Of a stretch of 64,000 nucleotides of DNA, positions 17,102-24,782 are shown piece by piece (the first letter of the stretch is position 1; every line of letters starts with the position of its first letter). The DNA comes from SZUA-309 sp965230005. Its GTDB lineage: Bacteria; Pseudomonadota; Gammaproteobacteria; Pseudomonadales; Azotimanducaceae. The notes under the pieces were generated by a model that was given only the letters and a program-made list of their open reading frames with translations, had not been told where the DNA came from and did no database searches. The stretch spans positions 1,984,001-2,048,000 of the forward strand of contig OZ245934.1 in NCBI GenBank assembly GCA_965230005.1. Direction: 5' to 3'. Made by a program: the position numbers and the translations under genes.

Positions 17102-18115
17102 CTAGTTGAACTGCTTGAGGAAACGCACGTCGTTCTCGAAGAACAGACGCAGGTCGTCGACCTCGTAGAGCAGCATCGCAAGGCGATCACCGCCGAAACC
17201 GAAGGCGAAGGCCGAGTATTCTTCACTGTCGATACCGGACATCTCGAGCACGTTCGGATGCACGAGGCCGCAGCCCATGACTTCGATCCACCCGGTGTTG
17301 CTGCACACGCGGCAGCCTTTCCCCATGCAATGCACGCACTGCACGTCCGCTTCCGCGGACGGCTCCGTGAACGGGAAGTAGCTCGGACGGAAACGCACGG
17401 CGAGGTCCGCCTCGAAGAAGCGTTGCAGGAACTCGATGACCGTCCCTTTCAGATCCGCAAAGCTGATGCCACGATCGACCACCAGCCCCTCCACCTGATG
17501 GAACATCGGGCTGTGGGTGAGATCCGAGTCGCGTCGGTAAACGCGTCCCGGACAGATGATGCGGATCGGCGGCTCCTGGGACTCCATGGTGTGCACCTGC
17601 CCCGGTGAGGTGTGCGTGCGCAGGAGCGTGCCGTCACCGAAATAGAAGGTGTCGTGCATGGCCCGGGCGGGATGGTGCGCCGGAATGTTCAGGGCTTCGA
17701 AGTTGTAGTAGTCGTTCTCGATCTCACGACCGGCCACAACCCCATAACCCGCGCCAACAAAGATCTCTTCGATGCGCTGCATGGCCTGAGTCACCGGATG
17801 CAGCCCCCCAGCGGGCTGCTGCCGACCAGGAAGGGTCACATCCACGGTCTCTTCTGCCAGGGCGGCGGCAAGCTGTTCGCTGCCAAGGGTTGCCTTGCGC
17901 TCGGCGATCCAGCCCTGCACCTGCTCTTTCGCTTCGTTGATGGCGGCGCCGGCCTTCGGTCGCTCCTCGGGGTCGCGGGCGCCGAGGCCTTTCAGGAGCG
18001 CCGTAAGCGCACCTTTCTTCCCCAGGTACTGAACGCGCACCTGGTCGAGGGCCTGCTCATCGGTCGCGTTGCGCACGGCTGCCTCGGCGTCACTCAGAAT
18101 GCTGTCGATTTCCAT
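17102..18115 (-). CDS. pheS: Phenylalanyl-tRNA synthetase alpha subunit
   Basis: Catalytic alpha subunit, 337 residues. The N-terminal coiled-coil covers residues 1-85, then the class II core: motif 2 ICPGRVYRRDSDLTHSPMFHQVEG and motif 3 AFGFGGDRLAML. Four Cys in CVHCMGKGCRVC lie between motifs. ATG at 18115 gives the standard N-terminus (MEIDSILSDAEAAVRNA). The frame stays open 20 codons upstream through a U-rich hairpin that looks like an attenuator (18131-18192), so expression is probably controlled in the leader. Confidence 0.97.
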   Translation of the reverse strand: MEIDSILSDAEAAVRNATDEQALDQVRVQYLGKKGALTALLKGLGARDPEERPKAGAAINEAKEQVQGWIAERKATLGSEQLAAALAEETVDVTLPGRQQPAGGLHPVTQAMQRIEEIFVGAGYGVVAGREIENDYYNFEALNIPAHHPARAMHDTFYFGDGTLLRTHTSPGQVHTMESQEPPIRIICPGRVYRRDSDLTHSPMFHQVEGLVVDRGISFADLKGTVIEFLQRFFEADLAVRFRPSYFPFTEPSAEADVQCVHCMGKGCRVCSNTGWIEVMGCGLVHPNVLEMSGIDSEEYSAFAFGFGGDRLAMLLYEVDDLRLFFENDVRFLKQFN

Positions 18116-18130
18116 GTGCTGCTCTCTTGC

Positions 18131-18192
18131 AAAAAAAAAGGAAGAACTCACGCCCTTCCTTTCTTTTCGACACACAGGTCTCCCGGAAGGGC
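18131..18192 (-). promoter_or_regulatory. Putative attenuator before pheS (mutually exclusive hairpins)
   Basis: Read on the minus strand, AAAGGAAG (18155-18162) and CTTCCTTT (18137-18144) form an 8-bp stem running straight into a run of Ts (to 18131): a factor-independent terminator. Upstream, GCCCTTCC (18185-18192) is perfectly complementary to GGAAGGGC (18152-18159), which overlaps the left arm of the terminator, so the two structures exclude each other. This terminator/antiterminator layout matches pheST attenuation known in enterobacteria. A short leader frame ends three bases before the first arm. Confidence 0.55.
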
Positions 18193-18194
18193 TC

Positions 18195-18239
18195 CTAGCG
18201 AGGCCCCCAGAAGACGGTGTCGATGATCGTGTGGCTCAG
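18195..18239 (-). other. Possible leader peptide frame for pheST attenuation (non-ATG start)
   Basis: A 14-codon frame starts at CTG overlapping the rplT stop (CTGA) and ends at TAG. It reads LSHTIIDTVFWGPR, with one Phe and one Trp codon. A ribosome finishing at the TAG would cover the antiterminator arm and let the terminator form; one stalled at Phe would leave it free. The start codon is non-standard, no ribosome site is clear, and a single Phe codon is weak beside E. coli pheM, so this is a hypothesis. Confidence 0.25.
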
Positions 18240-18619
18240 GCTGCCTGTTGAGCCGTTGCGTCGGCTTCCAGCGCGGCTTTGGCCTGCTCGGCCAGCTGAG
18301 CGAACACTTCCTTTTCGTGGATGGCCAGGTCGGCCAGGACTTTCCGGTCCACGTCGATCGCCGCCTTCTTGAGGCCGGCGATAAATCGACTGTAGGAAAG
18401 ACCATGCTCCCGGGCGGCGGCGTTGATACGCACGACCCAGAGCTGGCGGAACTGGCGCTTCTTCTGACGGCGATCGCGGTAGGCATATTGGCCCGCCTTG
18501 ATGACCGCCTGCTTGGCAACTTTGAACTGGCGGCTGCGGGCACCGTAGTAGCCCTTCGCCTGCTTCAGGACCTTCTTACGGCGGGCCCGGGATACCACAC
18601 TGCGTTTTACTCTGGACAT
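18236..18619 (-). CDS. rplT: 50S ribosomal protein L20
   Basis: Ribosomal protein L20 of 127 residues: MSRVKRSVVSRARRKKVLKQ basic N-terminal extension, then the globular domain (GLSYSRFIAGLKKAAIDVDR). It is slightly longer than the usual 118 because of an Ala/Glu-rich tail (KAALEADATAQQAA). ATG follows AGGAG. It binds 23S rRNA early in assembly and, in the known system, represses rpmI-rplT translation through an upstream mRNA structure. It lies 9 bases after rpmI. Confidence 0.97.
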   Translation of the reverse strand: MSRVKRSVVSRARRKKVLKQAKGYYGARSRQFKVAKQAVIKAGQYAYRDRRQKKRQFRQLWVVRINAAAREHGLSYSRFIAGLKKAAIDVDRKVLADLAIHEKEVFAQLAEQAKAALEADATAQQAA

Positions 18620-18628
18620 GTGGTTCTC

Positions 18629-18829
18629 CTAGCGCGCCTTCTTCGGCAGAAGTTTGTCGATCATGCGCACGTCGCTGGCAGACACGTCTTCCAGGCCGCG
18701 CAGCTGACGCTTCCGCTTAGAGGCTTTCTTGGTGAGGATGTGGTTACGATTCGACTGGCGATGTTTGTAACCTTTGGCGGTGCGACGGAAACGTTTCGCC
18801 GCGCCACGGTCAGTCTTGAGTTTCGGCAT
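18629..18829 (-). CDS. rpmI: 50S ribosomal protein L35
   Basis: Ribosomal protein L35, 66 residues, starting MPKLKTDRGAAKRFRRTAKG and ending KLLPKKAR. The start is set at the internal ATG (18829), preceded by AGGAG, because MPKLKT is the invariant N-terminus. A longer frame upstream is not part of the protein. The 184-base gap to infC is where an L20-responsive control structure would be expected. Confidence 0.96.
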   Translation of the reverse strand: MPKLKTDRGAAKRFRRTAKGYKHRQSNRNHILTKKASKRKRQLRGLEDVSASDVRMIDKLLPKKAR

Positions 18830-18887
18830 TTCGAACTCCTGCTTCTTTCCACCCGGGCTCAACCAGACTGCGGCGATCCTCGGGTCC

Positions 18888-19013
18888 TTACGGGTTTTTG
18901 TCCGGTGCTCCGGCTTCTCGTTGTTCTACTTTTTCTTTGGGCTGCTTTTGTTCAGTCCCAGCGGTCTCGGCCGCTTCTTTTTTTTGCAGGCCTCGAGCGG
19001 CCCGCTGCGTCAG
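18888..19013 (-). other. In-frame open stretch after the infC TAG stop
   Basis: Directly after the infC TAG (19014-19016) the same frame stays open for 41 codons to a TAA at 18888-18890. It would encode a Lys/Glu/Gln-rich tail (LTQRAARGLQKKEAAE and so on to APDKNP). Charged C-terminal tails occur on some bacterial IF3 proteins, such as Dsg of Myxococcus. About half the third positions are G or C, lower than in neighbouring genes, so it may simply be a purine-rich leader of rpmI. Confidence 0.35.
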
Positions 19014-19556
19014 CTACTTCCGACGCTTGGAGGGTGCCAGCACCATGATGACCTGCCGGCCTTCAAACTTCGGCTGCGCCTCCACTGAGCCCACATCCTC
19101 GAGATCCTGCTCGATCCGATTCATGAGCTTCATCCCGATTTCGGGATGCACCATCTCCCGTCCGCGGAAGCGGAGCGAGACTTTGGCCTTGTCGCCGTCC
19201 TCGAGGAAGCGGCGCAGGTTCCGGAGTTTGACCTGGTAGTCGCCCTCTTCCGTGCCAGGCCGGAACTTCATTTCCTTCACCTGGATCTGCTTCTGCTTCT
19301 TCCGCTGAGCGGCTTTCGTTTTCTTCTGCTCGAACAGGTGCTTGCCATAGTCCATGACCTTGACCACCGGTGGCTGGGCATCGGGTGCAATCAGCACCAG
19401 GTCCATCCCTGCCCGTGTGGCATGGCCCAGGGCTTCGTCCCTGGTCACGACCCCAACCTGCTCCCCATCTGCACCGATCAGCCGCACGCTGGGCGCCATG
19501 ATCTCCTCGTTGGTCAGCGAACGGTCGGCTCGCTTCGCAGTAGCACCTCTCTTAAT
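19014..19556 (-). CDS. infC: Translation initiation factor IF-3 (AUU start)
   Basis: IF3 of 180 residues, the same length as E. coli. The N-terminal domain runs to about residue 80 (VRLIGADGEQVGVVTRDEAL), then a linker helix rich in Lys (QKKTKAAQRKKQKQIQVKEM) and the C-terminal domain (FRPGTEEGDYQVKLRNLRRFLEDGD; GRQVIMVLAPSKRRK). The start is the rare ATT at 19554-19556, with GGAG seven bases before it; the first ATG inside would remove the N-terminal strand. The AUU start is the known autoregulation device of infC. No thrS lies upstream; the gene has its own promoter. Confidence 0.95.
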   Translation of the reverse strand: MKRGATAKRADRSLTNEEIMAPSVRLIGADGEQVGVVTRDEALGHATRAGMDLVLIAPDAQPPVVKVMDYGKHLFEQKKTKAAQRKKQKQIQVKEMKFRPGTEEGDYQVKLRNLRRFLEDGDKAKVSLRFRGREMVHPEIGMKLMNRIEQDLEDVGSVEAQPKFEGRQVIMVLAPSKRRK

Positions 19557-19690
19557 AGGCGTTCTCCATGTTCTAGCTATCGAAGAAAAAAACGTTCTAA
19601 AACGCGCAGATGGCCGAAACGCACCCCCGCTCCGGGAGCCGTTCGGCCAGAAACGCTGAATTTTGTCCGCCAAATTCGGCAGAGCGCGGC

Positions 19691-19719
19691 ATTCTACTGC
19701 CACTCGATGCGCCCCGCAA
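19691..19719 (-). promoter_or_regulatory. Sigma-70 promoter for the infC operon
   Basis: On the minus strand TTGCGG (19714-19719) and TAGAAT (19691-19696) are separated by exactly 17 bases. Transcription would start near 19684 and give a leader of about 130 bases. That leader contains a long imperfect hairpin (TGGCCGAA arms) and a run of seven Ts at 19586-19592. Confidence 0.6.
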
Positions 19720-19804
19720 GCCACCTAAACCGTTGTCACGGAAGGGTAATTTCCGGATTCCAGTCCCGCGCAGGGGCGATTTCAGGTTATCGCGAATCCA
19801 CTGC

Positions 19805-20998
19805 CTAGTCCGGCAACCCGAGCACGCGCTTGGCAATGATGTTCAGCTGCACCTCCGAGGTGCCGCCTTCGATGGAATTCGCCTTGGATCGGAGCCAGCC
19901 GCGGGTCGTGTCGAGCTCCGCGGGCGAGTAGGGATTCAGTTCCCCAACCACGGTGCCGAGGCTCTGCGTACCCATCATGTCGAGCATGAGTTCATAGCGG
20001 CGTTTGTTCTGCTCGGTCCCGTAGTACTTGAACATGGAGGACACGGCACCCGGCGCCTTACCACTCGCCGTTTCCTCGACGGAGCGGCGCATGGTGATCG
20101 CATAGGCCCGATCATTCATGCGGTGCCGGGTGATGGCAGCGCGCAGATCCGTATCGGCGATGCGACCGTCGGCGCTGCCGACATAATCGAGCGCCAGCTC
20201 TTCGAGGGAGGCCTGTTTCTGGCCACCACCGCCGATGCCGCCGATGGACGTGCGCTCGTACTGCAGGAGCCGCTTGGCGACGGTCCAGCCTTTACCGACT
20301 TCGCTCACGACCTGACTCTTGGACGCCCTAGCGTCATCAAAGAAGGTTTCACAGAAGGGTGACAGGCCGCTGACGAGACGGATCGGCTTCACGGTGACGC
20401 CGGGCTGATCCATATCGAAGAGAATGAAGGTGATGCCGTCGTGCTTCGGTGCCGTCGGATCCGTGCGCACGAGACAGAAGATCCAGTCGGCGTTGTCTGC
20501 CCCGGAGGTCCAGATTTTCTGGCCGTTGATGATGTATTCGTCGCCGTCTTCGACCGCCGAGGTTTTCAGGCTTGCGAGGTCCGAACCGGCATTGGGTTCG
20601 CTGTAGCCCTGGCACCACCAGATTTCACCGCGGGCGATCTTCGGCAGGTGCTCCTGCTTCTGCGCTTCCGTGCCGAACTCGAGGAGCGCCGGGCCGATCA
20701 TGCTGATGCCCATGCCGAGATGCGCCGGGCGGGCGTTGATACGGCGGAGCTCTTCCGTCAGTAGTTGATTCTCTTCCTTAGACAGACCTGCGCCGCCGTA
20801 TTCCTTCGGCCACATGGGCACCGTGAAGCCGCGCTCTGCCATGCGGTCCAGCCAGAGCTTCGTGTCCGGATTCTTGTAGCTGGCCCGCCGGCCGCCGCCG
20901 GGGTATTCGTCCGCCGGCATGGCCGTGCGGATACTCGCGGGGCAGTTCTCTTCCAGCCAGCCGCGGACTTCTTCTCGGAAGGCGCCTATATCGCTCAC
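19805..20998 (-). CDS. Acyl-CoA dehydrogenase family protein
   Basis: FAD-dependent acyl-CoA dehydrogenase of about 397 residues. It has the N-terminal helical domain (DIGAFREEVRGWLEENCP), the middle beta domain (YSEPNAGSDLASLKT; YIINGQKIWTSGADNADW) and the C-terminal helices ending EGGTSEVQLNIIAKRVLGLP. The start is placed at GTG 20998, preceded by GAGGA; an ATG eight codons upstream (21022) is possible. Sequence features match the FadE-like dehydrogenases of steroid or branched-acid degradation in actinobacteria and gammaproteobacteria, which often work as heteromers. No partner gene is adjacent. Confidence 0.87.
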   Translation of the reverse strand: MSDIGAFREEVRGWLEENCPASIRTAMPADEYPGGGRRASYKNPDTKLWLDRMAERGFTVPMWPKEYGGAGLSKEENQLLTEELRRINARPAHLGMGISMIGPALLEFGTEAQKQEHLPKIARGEIWWCQGYSEPNAGSDLASLKTSAVEDGDEYIINGQKIWTSGADNADWIFCLVRTDPTAPKHDGITFILFDMDQPGVTVKPIRLVSGLSPFCETFFDDARASKSQVVSEVGKGWTVAKRLLQYERTSIGGIGGGGQKQASLEELALDYVGSADGRIADTDLRAAITRHRMNDRAYAITMRRSVEETASGKAPGAVSSMFKYYGTEQNKRRYELMLDMMGTQSLGTVVGELNPYSPAELDTTRGWLRSKANSIEGGTSEVQLNIIAKRVLGLPD

Positions 20999-21104
20999 GG
21001 ATGATCCTCGCTCGGATTTCAATGGAGCCGGGCAGTTTACCTCAGGGGTGCCAGCTTGTGCTGTTGCGGGCTTCCGCCTATCTTGAATGCCGGAGGGGAT
21101 TACT

Positions 21105-22685
21105 ATGGCAGTAACTGGGGAGTCTTCCGGGCCTGAGTCTTCCGGTTCAGGTCAAACAGCTTCATCGAGCACCGGCGATCCGGCGCAGGCACGCACACTG
21201 AGCAACTGGCAGCTCGCCTCCTACGGCGCGCCGGCCATGCCGCTTTCCATGGTTGCACTGCCCATGGCCGTGTACCTCCCTGCAGTCTACGCCGACTCCG
21301 AGGGCTTCGGCCTGGGCCTGGCTTTCGTCGGTCTGGTCATGGTGCTGTCGCGGATCTTCGACGGCATCACCGATCCGCTCATCGGCTTCGTTTCCGATCG
21401 CATCCGCACTCCCTGGGGTCGGCGCAAGCCCTTCGTGGTCATCGGCACACCGATCTATGTGGCTGGCATCTGGCTGCTGTTCATCCCACCGATCGAATTC
21501 ACGGACGTCACGGTCTTCGGCATCACCTTCAACAGCGGCTACCCCTGGATGCTGATGACCCTGGTCATCACCTACGTGGGCGCCACGATCAAGGACGTGC
21601 CCTACAGCGCCTGGGGTGCCGAGCTCTCGACCAACTACAACGAACGGACTCTCGTTACCAGCTGGCGCGAAGGCTTCTCCGTCACCGGCTCGCTCATCGG
21701 CGCCTTCACTCCAACCATCATCTTCTTCTTCGGTTACGACAAGCCCATCGACGCCGTTTACTTCCTGTCGCTGGCGATCGCCTTCATCATGCCGATCCTC
21801 GTAGTGAACTGCGTGATCTCCACCCCGGAACACGAGGTGGTCGAACGCCGGTCGTCGCGCATTCCGCTCCGGGAGAGTTTTCGCTACGTCTGGCAGAACA
21901 ACGCCTACCGGCGCCTCGTGATCATCTTCCTGTTCTCGAGCATCGGCGCTGCCATGACGAACACGCTGTCGTTCTTTTTCGTCAAGCACGTGCTCCTGGC
22001 TGGCGATCTCTATGGCCTTTATCTCGCCCCCTATTTCGTGTCGCAGATCATCGCGATACCGCTGTGGCTGAAACTGTCGAAACGGATCGGCAAGCATCGG
22101 GCCACCATGGCAGCCATCTTCTGGTACTCACTCTGGTCCTGCTTTATCCCGCTGATTGCCATTGCCCCCATGGCCTGGTTCGACGCCTTCGAGATCGCGA
22201 AAATCCTGACCTTCCTGCCGCCGGAGGCCTATGCAAGCTCCGTGGCCTACTTCGAAGGTATCCCGACCGGTAAATTCCTGTTCTTCATCGTCATCATGTG
22301 CCTGAAGGGCAGCTCCATTGGCGCCCTGTCCGCTCTGCCCTACGCGATGGCGGCAGACGTCGTGGACGTGGACGAGGCACAAACGGGCAAACGCCAGGGC
22401 GGCGCCTACTTCTCCATCTGGCTCATGGTCCGGAAGCTCGCCTACGCGCTCGGGCTCTTTGTCGGCACGAACCTGGTTGTGCTCTTCGGCTTTAACTCAC
22501 TCGCCGATCCGCTGAACACAACCAACACGGCCTTTGCACTCCTGATGCTTGCCTGCACCTACTCAGTGATACCGGCGATCTTCAAGTTCATCGCCATTCC
22601 GCTCTTGTGGAACTACGAGCTCACGGAAGAAAGGGTGAAGGAGATTCAGGCGGACATGGCGGCGAAAGCACCAAGTCCGGCCTGA
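21105..22685 (+). CDS. MFS symporter of the GPH (glycoside-pentoside-hexuronide:cation) family
   Basis: Twelve-TM symporter of about 526 residues. The cytoplasmic loop 2-3 motif is SRIFDGITDPLIGFVSDR, followed by TPWGRRKPFVVIG, which is diagnostic for the GPH/MelB branch. A second-half motif is ADVVDVDEAQTGKRQGGAYFS. GPH members import sugars or, in marine and steroid-degrading bacteria, other organic solutes with Na+ or H+. The start is placed at the ATG preceded by GGAGGGG; a frame six codons longer exists. Its upstream end is divergent from the acyl-CoA dehydrogenase. Confidence 0.88.
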   Translation: MAVTGESSGPESSGSGQTASSSTGDPAQARTLSNWQLASYGAPAMPLSMVALPMAVYLPAVYADSEGFGLGLAFVGLVMVLSRIFDGITDPLIGFVSDRIRTPWGRRKPFVVIGTPIYVAGIWLLFIPPIEFTDVTVFGITFNSGYPWMLMTLVITYVGATIKDVPYSAWGAELSTNYNERTLVTSWREGFSVTGSLIGAFTPTIIFFFGYDKPIDAVYFLSLAIAFIMPILVVNCVISTPEHEVVERRSSRIPLRESFRYVWQNNAYRRLVIIFLFSSIGAAMTNTLSFFFVKHVLLAGDLYGLYLAPYFVSQIIAIPLWLKLSKRIGKHRATMAAIFWYSLWSCFIPLIAIAPMAWFDAFEIAKILTFLPPEAYASSVAYFEGIPTGKFLFFIVIMCLKGSSIGALSALPYAMAADVVDVDEAQTGKRQGGAYFSIWLMVRKLAYALGLFVGTNLVVLFGFNSLADPLNTTNTAFALLMLACTYSVIPAIFKFIAIPLLWNYELTEERVKEIQADMAAKAPSPA

Positions 22686-22736
22686 ACACACCCACCTCGG
22701 AGTAGCGTCCGCTCGATGCCTCTGCAACACTGAGAC

Positions 22737-22756
22737 GCCCGGCAGCTTTGCCGGGC
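22737..22756 (+). terminator. Hairpin after the GPH symporter gene
   Basis: GCCCGGCA-GCTT-TGCCGGGC is a perfect 8-bp stem with a tetraloop, 51 bases after the symporter stop. No T run follows, so it is either a Rho-assisted terminator or an mRNA-stabilising hairpin. Confidence 0.4.
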
Positions 22757-22823
22757 AACGCCGCTGCGCAACAGCCCAGCGAACGGATAAGAGCACTCAA
22801 AACAACAATTAGGGGAAGCGACC

Positions 22824-23321
22824 ATGAGCGCAATCGACGAGTTTCTAAGCAACAACGCGACTTACACGGAGACCTTCGACAAAGGTGAGCTGGTGATGCC
22901 ACCGGCGAAGATGATCGCCGTGGTGGCCTGTATGGACGCACGGATTGAAACGGGCGCCCTCCTTGGTCTGATGGAAGGCGACGCCCACGTCATCAGAAAT
23001 GCCGGTGGTGTGGTGAGTGACGACGTCATTCGCTCGCTGACGATTTCTCAGCGATTACTCGGCACGCGGGAAATCATGCTGATCCACCACACCGACTGCG
23101 GAATGCTGACCTTCAAAGACGCTGATCTGAAAGACCAGATCCTCGCAGAGACGGGCGTGAAGCCACCCTTCGCGATGGAAGCGTTTTCAGACCTCGACGC
23201 AGATGTGCGTCAATCGATCGCGCGCATCAAGGCAAGCCCCTACATCCCACACAAAGATCAGGTTCGCGGTTTCGTCTATGACGTGCAGACCGGGCAACTG
23301 CGGGAAGTCGCCGAGTCCTAA
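22824..23321 (+). CDS. Beta-class carbonic anhydrase
   Basis: Zinc enzyme interconverting CO2 and bicarbonate, 165 residues. Zinc ligands are Cys36 (CMDAR with the Asp38-Arg40 dyad), His89 and Cys92 (HHTDCGM). The length and sequence fit the short Rv1284-like plant-type branch. ATG is preceded by AGGGGAAG. It stands alone between a symporter and a convergent aminotransferase. It probably supplies bicarbonate to carboxylases. Confidence 0.93.
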   Translation: MSAIDEFLSNNATYTETFDKGELVMPPAKMIAVVACMDARIETGALLGLMEGDAHVIRNAGGVVSDDVIRSLTISQRLLGTREIMLIHHTDCGMLTFKDADLKDQILAETGVKPPFAMEAFSDLDADVRQSIARIKASPYIPHKDQVRGFVYDVQTGQLREVAES

Positions 23322-23324
23322 CGC

Positions 23325-24728
23325 TCAGTCGACGCCGGCGAGATCCTTCACAGCCCGGCAGAACGCGGCCACCGCCTCCGTCAGATCCCGGCGCCGTTCG
23401 TCCCCCGCGCTTTCACTGAAGCAGAAGGAGATGCGCAGCTGATCGTAGCCGGCGTCCGGATTCCGGCCCCGGGCATCGGGGGGATAGAAGTCGTACATGG
23501 GAATCACGACGAGGCCGTAATTGGCCACCATCTGCTCGATGAAGTCGTCGTCGGTCCTTATGCCGAGCTGTTTGCTCAGCTTGAAAGTGAAAACGGAAAA
23601 GAAGCCGGCCTCCGGAACCGTCCAGTCGAAGTGGTCCCGATGGGCGCCGAGCTCCACCTCGAAACCGTCCAGGAGGATCTGCCGGTTTTCCCGATAGACC
23701 GCGAGTTTTTCCTCCGCCACGGGCCAGAGCGACGTGCGCTCCGTAAAATCTGCTTCGTGGAGCAGGGCTTCGAAGCCGCGGATGGCGCCGGGATTGGGAA
23801 AGAGGATGTCGGCACTCGCCTGCACGAGCGCCAGCTCTGCCAGGCTTGCAGTCTCGCCGTCGGCAATGGCGAGCTCTGCTTCGGAATAGAGGTAGGCAAC
23901 CCGCGGTCCCGGGAAACCGATCTTCGATCCCGTAAACAGGTGCACCGTCTGCTTCGGATCTAGGGCAAAGAACGGCTTCGCCCGGTTTTCCGCCTGCGCG
24001 AAGTTGATGTAGAGATAAGGCGCATCCTCGACGATGAGAATGCCCTCCCGGCGGGCGATCTCGAGAATCTGTTCGCGCCGCTCGGCGGAAAAGGAAAAGC
24101 CGGCGGGATTGTGCCCGTCCGGAACCGAATAATAGAAGGGGATCAGTTTTCCAGCGGCGCGCGCCGCATGAATCTGCGCCTCGAAGACATCCGGGCGCGG
24201 CCCTTCCGAATCCATTTCTACACTGTAGATGCTGGCGTGCTGGCACAGCGTTGCCCGTGCCATGAAACCCGCATAGGTCGGTGCGTCAGTCAGGTAGGCG
24301 ATGGGGCTGCCGGCATGTTCGAAAAGAGAACAGATCAGACTGATGCCCCCCGTGGCACCAACGGTCGGAATGAGGCACTCCGGCCGCATGGCAACACCCC
24401 AGTCGTTGCCATACACCCGGGCGAACACTTCGCGGGTGCTGATGGGGCCCAGCGTATCGCCGTAGGAAAAGGATTCGCGCAGATGTTCGGGCAGCGCGTC
24501 GGGATCGTTCTGCCCCTCGAGCTCCGTCAGGTGCGCCAGGTAGGCGGCTTCATGGTCGATGAAACCCCGCGGGTCCGTCACTTCCGGGTGCGGATAACCC
24601 GCCCCCAGATGATGGATTTTGAGCCCTTTCTCCTGGGCGATGCTCCGGAGTCGCGGCAGCGACGCAGACATCTTCCGCGTCACGGACACCGGCTGCCGGA
24701 CGACGCCCGGCGCGGTCAGATTGGTCAC
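23325..24728 (-). CDS. PLP-dependent aminotransferase, class I/II
   Basis: Fold-type I aminotransferase of 467 residues. The PLP-anchoring region is NPAG (207-210), Asp235 and Tyr238 (EDAPYLY) interact with the ring nitrogen and O3', and the Schiff-base lysine is Lys269 in FTGSKIGFPGPR. It resembles the aromatic or 2-aminoadipate (LysN/ARO8-like) subgroup. It starts 54 bases after the end of rsgA on the same strand but is probably a separate unit. The amino donor cannot be told. Confidence 0.85.
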   Translation of the reverse strand: MTNLTAPGVVRQPVSVTRKMSASLPRLRSIAQEKGLKIHHLGAGYPHPEVTDPRGFIDHEAAYLAHLTELEGQNDPDALPEHLRESFSYGDTLGPISTREVFARVYGNDWGVAMRPECLIPTVGATGGISLICSLFEHAGSPIAYLTDAPTYAGFMARATLCQHASIYSVEMDSEGPRPDVFEAQIHAARAAGKLIPFYYSVPDGHNPAGFSFSAERREQILEIARREGILIVEDAPYLYINFAQAENRAKPFFALDPKQTVHLFTGSKIGFPGPRVAYLYSEAELAIADGETASLAELALVQASADILFPNPGAIRGFEALLHEADFTERTSLWPVAEEKLAVYRENRQILLDGFEVELGAHRDHFDWTVPEAGFFSVFTFKLSKQLGIRTDDDFIEQMVANYGLVVIPMYDFYPPDARGRNPDAGYDQLRISFCFSESAGDERRRDLTEAVAAFCRAVKDLAGVD

Positions 24729-24782
24729 AGATACCCCTTGTTGTGCTGGTGCGCCGCTCCGGCGGCGCCGACGGAAACCGGC

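Noticed and set aside
15727..17109. A 460-codon open frame on the plus strand opposite pheT
   Set aside because: It is antisense to an unambiguous pheT, has no motif, and such frames are common in GC-rich coding DNA.
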